From NCBI RefSeq assembly GCF_042466665.1, contig NZ_CP162102.1, forward strand, positions 992,001 through 1,056,000: a DNA stretch of 64,000 nt. Direction: 5' to 3'. The position numbers and the translations under genes are program-made. Below the pieces are notes generated by a model, which ran no database searches, had not been told where the DNA came from, and saw nothing but the letters and a program-made list of their open reading frames with translations. The stretch comes from Peterkaempfera podocarpi (lineage in GTDB: Bacteria; Actinomycetota; Actinomycetes; Streptomycetales; Streptomycetaceae). Shown here piece by piece: positions 17,263-24,238 of this stretch; position 1 is the stretch's first letter; every line of letters starts with the position of its first letter.

Positions 17263-19479
17263 TCAGGCGGCGTACTCCGCAGCTGATCCCGCACCGCGAG
17301 GCTCGCCGTTCGGCAACTCCTGTTCGGTCCAGAGACACTTGCCGTCCTGGAGATACCGGGCACCCCAGCGCTCGGAGAGGGCTGCGACAAGTTGGAGGCC
17401 TCGTCCGCCTTCGTCGGTGTAGTCGGCACGGCGGATGCGGGGAGTGTTGAGACTGCCGTCGTAGACCTCGCAGATCAGGGTCCGGCTGCGCAGAAGGCGC
17501 AGCCGGACAGGGCCTCTGGCGTGCCGGACGGCGTTGCCGACCAGCTCGCTCACCAGCAGTTCTGTGATGAACACAAGGTCGGCCAGTCCCCAAGCCGCGA
17601 GTTGTGCGCGGATGTACTGGCGGGCCTGGCCGGCGGCCCGAGGATCCTCGGGGAGGTCGCAGCCGGCGACGTCACTCGGGTCGGCGCATCGGGTGTGGAC
17701 GATGAGCAGGCCGGCGTCGTCATTGGTCTGCCCGCTGTCGGGCAGCAGCGCCGAGACGACCGTGCCGCACAACTCCTCCAGACGCCGGACGTCGTCGTCT
17801 TCGTCGGCGGCCTGGAAGTACGCGGCGGGGGATGCGACCTGGGCCAGGACCTGCTGGAGGCGGGCCAGCCCCTGCTCTACGTCCTGGGTGGCCGACTCGA
17901 TGAGCCCGTCCGTGCACAGGACGAGCAGGCTCTCGCCGGGCAGCTGCAGCTGATGTGTCTCGAAGGGCGGCTGTGCGGCGCCCAGCGGCGGGTCCGCGGC
18001 GACGACGGGGCTGTGGACGGTGCCGTCGGGATGGACAACAACCAGTTGCGGGTGGCCGGCCAAGGCGTAGGAGAAGATGCGGGCGACCGGGTCGAAGACC
18101 CCGTACAGACAGGTGGCGTAGAAGTCGTCGCCCAGCTCGGAGACCATGTCGTTGAGGCGGTCGAACAACTCGTCGGGAGGTATGTCCAGGTCGGCGAGGG
18201 TGCTCACGGCAGTGCGCAGCCGTCCCATGGTGGCCGCCTCAGCGATACCGTGCCCCATGACATCGCCGATCACGATGGCGACCCGGTCGGCGGACAGGGG
18301 GATCATGTCGTACCAGTCTCCGCCCACCTCCTCGCCCTGGCCCGCGGGCAGGTAGCGGGCGGCGGCGCAGGCGGCGGGCAGCCGGGGCAGCGCGCGAGGC
18401 AGTAGGCCGCGCTGCAATTCCCGAGCGCGGGCGTGCTCCCTGTCGTAGAGGCGGGCCCGCTCCAGGGCCTGGCCGACCAGACCGCTCAGAGCCGTCAGCA
18501 GGGTGCGCTCGTCGACGCTGAACGGGCGCGACTCGCTGAAGGAGACCGTGCACAGACCGATGGTCCGGCCGGAGGCGATCATGGGCAGGAACGCCCACGC
18601 CCCCTTCGGCGACTTCGCACTCACTTGGCTCATCGAGGGATAGAGCCGCTCGTACTCGGCTTTCGACTCGATGAACCGGGGGGTACGCGTGCGTACCACG
18701 TCGTGGATCGTGGCGTAATCGGAGAGCGGGAACCCGTCCATCAGCCTGATGAACTCCTGCGGGTATCCGGCAGAGCCGACGGCATACAACCGGTCGTCCT
18801 CCTCGCGCACCTGGAACAGCAGCCCGTCGGCTCCGAAGGGGGGCATCACATGGTCCGCGACAGCCTGCACGACGTCCTGGGAAGTCACGGCCTCGGCGAG
18901 CGCGGCGGTCAGCTCGCCCATCAGCATGGAACGCTCGACCATGGATGCCGGACAAGGGGCCGACGGCTGGGGCGCACCGTACACCTGCGCCGCAGCCCAT
19001 GCCGCGATCGCGTGCAGGAAGGACCGCTGCATCCTGTCCGGCTCGCCGGCCCCGCCCATGAGCACGGACAACGCTCCAAGGGGACCGTCGGCACCCATGA
19101 ACGGCACCGCAGCGGTACCGGACGCGCCGACCCCCAGTGGGTCCCCGTCCACCCACACATAGCCGCCGCGTCGGACGGCGCGTGCGGGCGCCGCATCCTG
19201 CTCGCGGCGCAGTTGCGCCCACGTCCCGGCGGCGCACGCTGGGGCGAACTCATCGAAGGCCACCAGCCGCAGCCGCCCGTCATCGGGCTCACACCAGTGC
19301 GCCATGGCTTCCAGACCGTCCAGGCATGTCTTCGCCTGTCGGAGGGCCAGTGCAAGAGCCAGGGCCCGGGTGCTGTCCGGCAGCCCTTCATCCGGCGACC
19401 GAGCAGCCGACGAACCCTGGGGATTCACCCGGCTCAGCGGCTCGGAGCAGCCTCCGAAGGAGCTCTCCCCAACGGTCAT
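17263..19479 (-). CDS. GAF-SpoIIE phosphatase-ATPase regulatory protein
   Basis: A 738-residue cytoplasmic signalling protein. It has an N-terminal GAF-like region (about 35-180), a second GAF domain (about 190-345), a PP2C/SpoIIE phosphatase domain (about 355-600) with GGDWYD, IGDVMGHG and TDGLIE metal-binding motifs, and a C-terminal HATPase_c domain of the RsbW kind (about 625-725) with ELLVSELVGNAVRHA as the N-box and DEGGRGLQL as the G-box. Known members control anti-anti-sigma factors by dephosphorylation and kinase activity in response to ligands bound by GAF domains. Here both opposing activities reside in one chain. It has no neighbouring anti-sigma partner in this window, so its targets are elsewhere. 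Upstream lies an AT-richer promoter region and gggcaggg before ATG. Confidence 0.9.
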   Translation of the reverse strand: MTVGESSFGGCSEPLSRVNPQGSSAARSPDEGLPDSTRALALALALRQAKTCLDGLEAMAHWCEPDDGRLRLVAFDEFAPACAAGTWAQLRREQDAAPARAVRRGGYVWVDGDPLGVGASGTAAVPFMGADGPLGALSVLMGGAGEPDRMQRSFLHAIAAWAAAQVYGAPQPSAPCPASMVERSMLMGELTAALAEAVTSQDVVQAVADHVMPPFGADGLLFQVREEDDRLYAVGSAGYPQEFIRLMDGFPLSDYATIHDVVRTRTPRFIESKAEYERLYPSMSQVSAKSPKGAWAFLPMIASGRTIGLCTVSFSESRPFSVDERTLLTALSGLVGQALERARLYDREHARARELQRGLLPRALPRLPAACAAARYLPAGQGEEVGGDWYDMIPLSADRVAIVIGDVMGHGIAEAATMGRLRTAVSTLADLDIPPDELFDRLNDMVSELGDDFYATCLYGVFDPVARIFSYALAGHPQLVVVHPDGTVHSPVVAADPPLGAAQPPFETHQLQLPGESLLVLCTDGLIESATQDVEQGLARLQQVLAQVASPAAYFQAADEDDDVRRLEELCGTVVSALLPDSGQTNDDAGLLIVHTRCADPSDVAGCDLPEDPRAAGQARQYIRAQLAAWGLADLVFITELLVSELVGNAVRHARGPVRLRLLRSRTLICEVYDGSLNTPRIRRADYTDEGGRGLQLVAALSERWGARYLQDGKCLWTEQELPNGEPRGAGSAAEYAA

Positions 19480-19499
19480 CTCGCCCTGCCCTTCTGTTC

Positions 19500-19830
19500 A
19501 GGGGGAGGGAGGAATAGTAAAAATCGCTAGATTTCGCCCTTCCCAATGAACGCTAGCACTCGTGCGGTCGGGGACGTGGTGCAGGCGGTTCTCGATGCCC
19601 GAGCGGCCTTTGCTCCAGGCGGCGAGTTGGTCGCCGGCGACCGGGCCGGGCTCCAGGCTGGTGATCAGGTAGACGCGTTGATGGTGAGCTTGCCAGTGGA
19701 CAGGTCGCGTCGCCAGCGGACGGCCTGGAGCGCCTGGCGGGCGTCGGGGCACCTCGACGGTCCCGATCTCGCAGTACCGCTTCTGACGGATGCGTCCGCC
19801 GTCCTTCGCGTGGACCCGGTGCAGGGGCAC
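19500..19830 (-). pseudogene. ISAs1-family transposase remnant
   Basis: Two frames together recall the end of an ISAs1-type transposase: TVEVP.., then DARQALQAVRWRRDLSTGKL in one frame, and VYLITSLEPGPVAGDQLAAW followed by GIENRLHHVPDRT in another. The GIEN/LHHV block is the catalytic-Glu region. Shifts between frames, and loss of the following FxEDAS region, show it is dead. It lies at the 5' flank of the SpoIIE-type gene. Confidence 0.7.
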
Positions 19831-19949
19831 GCTGTGCTGCTCGGTGGCGGAGCGGACGGCCACGCTCCGCGCGCTGCCATGACGGTTTGACCGCGGAAGG
19901 TACCAGAAACGGGGGTATCGATGATGAGGGCATGCGCGTCGGACTGCTC

Positions 19950-20162
19950 CCCATCGGGGAAGTTGTTCGCTCTCGCGTATGCCTGGGGCTTGCGGTGGCG
20001 AGCGACCCAGGAGCCGGTCTTCATGCGGTGGGTGGTGCAGTCCTCGGGCCGCTGGTGAGGTCTGGCCGCGTAGGGGTCAAGTGGGCCGTCGATGTCGAGG
20101 AGCAGAAGGGGGGAGGTCAAAGGGCAGAGCGGCCGGGCGGCGTTGGGACCGACGTCACTCAC
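19950..20162 (-). pseudogene. N-terminal fragment of a HAD-type hydrolase
   Basis: The translation includes LLLLDIDGPLDPYAARPHQR followed by THRM and GSWVARH. This matches the start of a common actinomycete HAD-domain protein, with DIDGP as catalytic motif I. It continues only about 30 residues before turning into unrelated sequence that joins the ISAs1 remnant. The hydrolase was probably cut by the insertion sequence. Confidence 0.55.
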
Positions 20163-20281
20163 TGCAGGCCGTTGGGACCTTCGACCTCTGCTTCCCGGCC
20201 GGCCCGGGCGGAAGATGAGAGGTGAGGGAGAAGGAACGGCGGGCTGACCGAGGAACGCGGTCAGCCCACGAGGTGAGGCCG

Positions 20282-20548
20282 ATGATGTTCTGGTACGACC
20301 ACGATGTCGGTGGCTGGGGCTGGTTGGTGATGTCAGTCGGCATGATTCTGTTCTGGGTCGCGGTCGTCATCGTCGCCGTGCTGCTTTATCGAGCCCTGAG
20401 CCACCGCTACCAACAGCACCACGCCACCCCGGGGCCCACGCCCGAGCAGATCCTGGCCGACCGGTTCGCCCGTGGCGAGATCGAGGAGGAGGAGTACCGG
20501 CGCCGCCTGTCCGTGCTGCGAACCCCTGGCCACCCGACGGAGCGATGA
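20282..20548 (+). CDS. SHOCT-domain small membrane protein
   Basis: An 88-residue protein: one transmembrane segment (about 13-38, WLVMSVGMILFWVAVVIVAV) after an aromatic N-terminus, followed by a C-terminal SHOCT motif (about 55-80; ILADRFARGEIEEEEYRRRL). ATG 20282 is chosen because gaggtgagg precedes it and an upstream start would add a charged, non-conserved leader. SHOCT domains are thought to mediate oligomerisation; functions of these small proteins are unknown. It is followed by a convergent XRE-PNPOx gene. Confidence 0.85.
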   Translation: MMFWYDHDVGGWGWLVMSVGMILFWVAVVIVAVLLYRALSHRYQQHHATPGPTPEQILADRFARGEIEEEEYRRRLSVLRTPGHPTER

Positions 20549-20665
20549 CAGGTGGTGCTCGCCCTCGCCCCGGGGCCGGGCCGGCCTTGCAGCGCCGAGT
20601 CCAAGAGCGTCCTCGTCTGCACCGCAGCCTCCCGCGGATCCGACAGCCCGGCTTGGGCGCGGTGC

Positions 20666-20690
20666 GGCCCATGAGCCGTCGGCTCGGGCC
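20666..20690. terminator. Hairpin between convergent genes
   Basis: ggcccatgagcc gtc ggctcgggcc forms a stem with a two-base bulge between the SHOCT gene and the convergent XRE-PNPOx gene, 3 bp from the latter's stop. It could end transcription on both strands. Confidence 0.5.
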
Positions 20691-20692
20691 CC

Positions 20693-21382
20693 TCAGGCAG
20701 TCCGGATGACACGGCCGGTGACCCGGGTCGGGCTGAGCCTCACCCACAGGTCGCGCTTGCCTCCGACCCAAGGCTCCGCCACCTGCGTGGCAAGAAGCCG
20801 GATGCTGTCCAGATCGGACACATGTTCGACAGTACCCATGACCAGGACACTCCATCCCGACCTCAGAGCCTCGTCCACGTCGTCGACCTCGAACGCGATC
20901 TCTGTACCCGGAGCAGCAGCCGTGACGGCATCGGGGTCGGTGCGGTAGACGATGGCGCCGGCAACCACCGTGTAGTTGACCGGAAGCACGGCGGTGCCCT
21001 CCGGCGTCGGCACTGCGACGCGGCCGACTCCATGTGTGCCCAGCCGGTCCCGGCATTCCTCCGGTCCGAGTCCGCCGAGGAGGGGATGGGGTGCTGCTGG
21101 TCCCTGCCCGACAGGTCTGTCGGCAGGCCCTGCCAGTAGCTCGTGGGGGGTCAAGTGCAAGGCGTCCGCGATCCGCGCCAAACCGTCGGGATCGAAGTCA
21201 CCGCCGAGTTCCTCCAGCAGTTCGAGGTAGCGCGGGGACATACTCGCCCGGCGCGCCAGCTCCTCGATACTGATCCCGAGCGACACGCAATGCCGGGCCA
21301 CACGGCGGGCCATGTCGCCGCGCTGTGGCGTCGGCACCCCGGGCGCCTCCCGGGACGCTGCGATCTTCTTGCTCACGGTCAT
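20693..21382 (-). CDS. XRE HTH - pyridoxamine-phosphate-oxidase-like protein (paralogue 1)
   Basis: A 229-residue fusion. Residues about 20-75 form an XRE-type helix-turn-helix (ISIEELARRASMSPRYLELL), and about 95-225 a PNPOx-like split-barrel of the Pyridox_oxase_2/NimA kind, with LPVNYTVVAGAIVYRT and FEVDDVDEALRSGWSVLV motifs. Split-barrel proteins of this group bind flavin or F420; the fused HTH suggests a redox- or ligand-responsive regulator, an inference. Start 21382 has taggagg 6 bases upstream. A clear paralogue lies at 22349-23023 on the other strand, and a cNMP-binding gene lies between them. Confidence 0.88.
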   Translation of the reverse strand: MTVSKKIAASREAPGVPTPQRGDMARRVARHCVSLGISIEELARRASMSPRYLELLEELGGDFDPDGLARIADALHLTPHELLAGPADRPVGQGPAAPHPLLGGLGPEECRDRLGTHGVGRVAVPTPEGTAVLPVNYTVVAGAIVYRTDPDAVTAAAPGTEIAFEVDDVDEALRSGWSVLVMGTVEHVSDLDSIRLLATQVAEPWVGGKRDLWVRLSPTRVTGRVIRTA

Positions 21383-21522
21383 GCACCTCCTACCGTCGAG
21401 CATGTCACCGGCAGCTGTTCCACTCCTGCCGACCGATGGGAGGTGCCACGGCACCCAAAGATCCCGCCATGGCTGGGGCATGCGGGCACCAGGCCCGGCC
21501 GCTGCGGGTGCGGGCCAGGGCG

Positions 21523-21969
21523 TCAGTTCGTCTCGGTTCTGTCCGGGGCGTACAGGTCCAGCAGGCGGGTGCGGGTGGCGTGCAGCCGCCTGCCGATCAC
21601 TGCCGCGCAGAGCAGCGCCAGTTGGTGGCCGAACGCATGGTCGGCCTCGCATCGCGCACGGACTTCGGCGGCGTCGAACTCAAAGGCTTCGACCGGCGTT
21701 CGCGTATGGGCACCCAGTGTCCACAGATAGGGCGGGAACAGCCATGACCAGCCCAGCAGGTCCCCTCCATGGACGGTTGCGATCACGGTGGGCCGGTGTC
21801 CGGGGATGTGCATGTCCAGGTCGACCCCGCCACTGCGGAGCACCCAGAACCGGTCCGCGTGCCGATGCTCTTCGAACAGCCTCACGCCGGCGGGGAAGGA
21901 AACCTCATGCGCCAACTCCGTGAGCGTGTTGCGATGCTCCTGGCTCAGGTCATCCAGGAAGAAGTGCAT
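21523..21969 (-). CDS. Cyclic-nucleotide-binding-domain protein without HTH
   Basis: A 148-residue protein consisting of essentially one cNMP-binding beta-roll (about 10-125), with FEEHRHADRFWVLRSGGVDL and GDLLGWSWL resembling the Crp/Fnr phosphate-binding cassette region. It has no C-terminal DNA-binding domain, so it cannot act as a classical Crp regulator. I use the ATG at 21969; an in-frame GTG at 21990 adds seven residues and neither has a strong ribosome site. It lies 140 bp upstream of XRE-PNPOx paralogue 1 on the same strand, so co-transcription is possible. Cellular role unknown; a ligand-sensing partner in stress control is plausible. Confidence 0.8.
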   Translation of the reverse strand: MHFFLDDLSQEHRNTLTELAHEVSFPAGVRLFEEHRHADRFWVLRSGGVDLDMHIPGHRPTVIATVHGGDLLGWSWLFPPYLWTLGAHTRTPVEAFEFDAAEVRARCEADHAFGHQLALLCAAVIGRRLHATRTRLLDLYAPDRTETN

Positions 21970-22348
21970 GGTGTCACCGTCCGATGTCACAGGGCCCGGT
22001 GGCTGGGTGGTTCAAGCTGTCCGTTCCGCACCGGTGGGTCTGCGTCCATGGTCGACCGACTGGGGACTGGAGGCCAACCGTGGGTACAACCACTGCGTGC
22101 CCGGTTTCCGTGTGGGGCTCTGCCGGCAGCAGCCGCGGGCAGGGGTGCCAGTCGTACTGGTCCGCGGCATTCATTGTCTCCGGACGACGGCAGGAAGCTC
22201 CCCGGGCGTCGCTGTCGTACCCCGCGATCACCCACGATCAGGACGGGTGTCCCGGCAGAAGGTGCCCTCGCCCGGGCCTGGGTTTCCTGATCCAATGAAA
22301 CTGTCGAGTGAAACAGGCCGGAATGTTCCGTTCAGGAGGTGTGTGGCC
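21970..22348. other. Divergent intergenic region of the stress-like group
   Basis: No gene is supported. It separates divergent starts of the cNMP-binding gene and the second XRE-PNPOx gene and must hold promoters. At 22060-22079 the sequence ctggggactggaggccaa has a good left half-site (GGGACT) and a weaker right half of the DevR/OsdR dormancy box. Confidence 0.4.
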
Positions 22349-23023
22349 GTGTCTGAGAAGTCCGAGAATGCGGCGCCTTCGACATTCCCGCACCCTGGTG
22401 ACCTCGGGCGGCGCGTGGCGGCGCGTCGTACTGAGCTCGGGCTGAGCCGCGAGGAGGTGGCCGGCAGGGCGGGGATGGCTGCGAGCTACATAGCGTATGT
22501 GGAGGGGAAGCCGGCTGAGGTCCCGATCGGCGCTCTGCTGAGGCTGGCAGCTGCCCTGGAAACCGTCCCCGCCCGGCTGCTGGGCGGCCACGTGGACGCT
22601 CCTCCGGGTCGGGCCCAAGCAGCGTCCCACCCCGCGCTCGCGCAACTGGACCAGCGGGAGTGCCGCGAACACCTCGGGCATCGCGGGGTCGGCCGCGTGG
22701 CGTTGTCCACCTCCGAGGGCCCCACCGTGTTCCCGGTCAACTACGCCATGGTCGAGGGTGCGATCGTCTACCGGACGACCCCGGGCGGGCCGGCGGCGGC
22801 TGCGGTCGATCACGAGGTGTGCTTCGAGGTCGACCAGGTGGACGACGTCCTGTCCCAGGGGTGGAGTGTCCTCGTGGTCGGTCACGCCGAACGGATCGCC
22901 GATGCCGAGGCGGTGCAGAGGCCGACCGACCCGGCCCTTTCCTCCTGGGCGGGCGGCGCCCGGGACCTGTGGGTCCGCATCGTCCCGACCAGGATCAGCG
23001 GCAGGTCCATCCAGACGGCGTGA
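22349..23023 (+). CDS. XRE HTH - pyridoxamine-phosphate-oxidase-like protein (paralogue 2)
   Basis: A 224-residue protein with the same plan as the gene at 20693: XRE HTH (about 15-70, LGLSREEVAGRAGMAASYIA) then a PNPOx split barrel (about 85-220) with FPVNYAMVEGAIVYRTTPGG and FEVDQVDDVLSQGWSVLVVG. The second of three clustered GTG codons, at 22349, is preferred because aggagg (22334-22339) lies 9 bases upstream; GTG 22343 is too close. Similarity to paralogue 1 runs over the whole length, so the pair arose by duplication or separate recruitment of one family. Directly downstream sits a 17-bp tandem repeat. Confidence 0.88.
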   Translation: MSEKSENAAPSTFPHPGDLGRRVAARRTELGLSREEVAGRAGMAASYIAYVEGKPAEVPIGALLRLAAALETVPARLLGGHVDAPPGRAQAASHPALAQLDQRECREHLGHRGVGRVALSTSEGPTVFPVNYAMVEGAIVYRTTPGGPAAAAVDHEVCFEVDQVDDVLSQGWSVLVVGHAERIADAEAVQRPTDPALSSWAGGARDLWVRIVPTRISGRSIQTA

Positions 23024-23090
23024 ACGCAGCTGCGCCCAGCCGGGGGCCGAGGCCTTGACGTCCTTTGGCTGCGACGCTCGACCCAACCCA

Positions 23091-23175
23091 CCCGATCGCG
23101 GTTCCGGCCCGATCGCAGTTCCGGCCCGATCGCAGTTCCGGCCCGATCGCGGTTCCGGCCCGATCGCAGTTCCGG
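23091..23175. repeat. 17-bp tandem repeat, five copies
   Basis: Five head-to-tail copies of cccgatcgc(a/g)gttccgg at 23091-23107, 23108-23124, 23125-23141, 23142-23158 and 23159-23175. Copies 1 and 4 have g at position 10; copies 2, 3 and 5 have a. Each unit contains the palindrome cgatcg. It lies between the stops of two convergent genes. Confidence 0.97.
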
Positions 23176-23238
23176 CGGTCCGCACACCACGGCCTTCGGT
23201 GTGCGCCGCCGTTCTCGCCGGGCGGGATCAGCGCCAGC

Positions 23239-23952
23239 TCAGTGCCGGCCCCGGAATGTGCTGCGCGTGCCCGTCGGCCCGGTACCGGGCGCATGCCCGG
23301 AGGTGTCGTCGACCTGGTAGCCGAGCACGGTGTGCACAGCCACCACGCCATCCACCGACCAGCAGAGCCGGGCCAGGAGCGGGATCATGCTGTTGTTCTC
23401 CACCTGCCCCCGCAGAGTGACCACGCCGTCCTCGACCTCCACCGCGACGTCCCTGGTGTCCAGCCACAGCGTCTGCTGCAGGACATCGTCGACGATCTCC
23501 TCACGGATCGCCGTGTCACTTCGCAGGAAGACCCGCAGCAGATCGGTGCGACTGACGATCCCGATCAAGCGGTCCACCTCGTCGACCACCGGCAGACGCC
23601 GCACATGGTGCTGCTCCATGGCACGAGCAGCCTCCGGGACCGTCCACTCCGGGTGGGCCGAGAACAGGTCGGCAGTCATCACACCCTGTGCCGTCTCGGC
23701 CGTCACCCGGGCCTGCTCGGCGTGGGTCGGCGTCCCCGCCCGCGCGCGCCCCTGGGGATCCGGCAGGGACGCCTCCTTCTGGAGCAGGTCGGCCTCGGAG
23801 ACCAGCCCCACCAGATGATCCGCGGCATCGACCACCGGCACGGCGCTGACCGCATTGCGGTCGAGCAGGTCGGCGAGTTCCTTGAACGGGGTGTCCGGGT
23901 GAGCAGTGACGACAGACCTCGTCATCACGTCCGCAACGGTGCGGTGGTGCAT
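23239..23952 (-). CDS. CBS-pair and BON-domain protein
   Basis: A 237-residue cytoplasmic protein. Two CBS motifs form a Bateman module: about 1-60 (VADVMTRSVVTAHPDTPFKE...AVSAVPVVD) and about 88-150 (VMTADLFSAHPEWTV...VRRLPVVDEVDRLIGIVSRT). A C-terminal BON domain (about 153-220) carries DVAVEVEDGVVTLRGQVE. CBS pairs sense adenine nucleotides; CBS-BON proteins are frequent in hypoxia/dormancy-type gene sets of actinomycetes. ATG 23952 has gcaggagg at ideal distance. A perfect 16-bp palindrome lies 26-41 bp upstream. Confidence 0.9.
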   Translation of the reverse strand: MHHRTVADVMTRSVVTAHPDTPFKELADLLDRNAVSAVPVVDAADHLVGLVSEADLLQKEASLPDPQGRARAGTPTHAEQARVTAETAQGVMTADLFSAHPEWTVPEAARAMEQHHVRRLPVVDEVDRLIGIVSRTDLLRVFLRSDTAIREEIVDDVLQQTLWLDTRDVAVEVEDGVVTLRGQVENNSMIPLLARLCWSVDGVVAVHTVLGYQVDDTSGHAPGTGPTGTRSTFRGRH

Positions 23953-23977
23953 GGTGGCCTCCTGCGGTTAGGTGCCG

Positions 23978-23993
23978 GGTGCGGTACCGCACC
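23978..23993. promoter_or_regulatory. Perfect 16-bp palindrome upstream of the CBS-BON gene
   Basis: ggtgcggtaccgcacc at 23978-23993 is its own reverse complement and lies 26-41 bp before the CBS-BON start. A second dyad, tcgccc-gaca-gggcga (24001-24016), follows at once. The first is a candidate operator; the second could be another binding site or a hairpin in the untranslated leader. Confidence 0.5.
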
Positions 23994-24238
23994 TCCATTG
24001 TCGCCCGACAGGGCGAGCGACACCTTCCAACGGAAGCAGCGCTTGACGTCCTCCTTCCCGACCCCGCGACGAGGCCGGGAGTGGTCCGGGCGCAGGTGCA
24101 GGTCCTCTCCCGGACGGGCGCCGGTACGGCGGGACGCGCCTCCAGGGGCCGGAGGGATGGAAGCACGCCCGACCCTGACCGCATGGCGGCTGCGCCGCGC
24201 CCGCCCCCGGATGCCGCGGCAGAGGCAACGGCCGCGGA

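Noticed and set aside
23091..23175. CRISPR array
   Set aside because: Units are 17 bp and directly abutting, with no spacers and no cas genes nearby.
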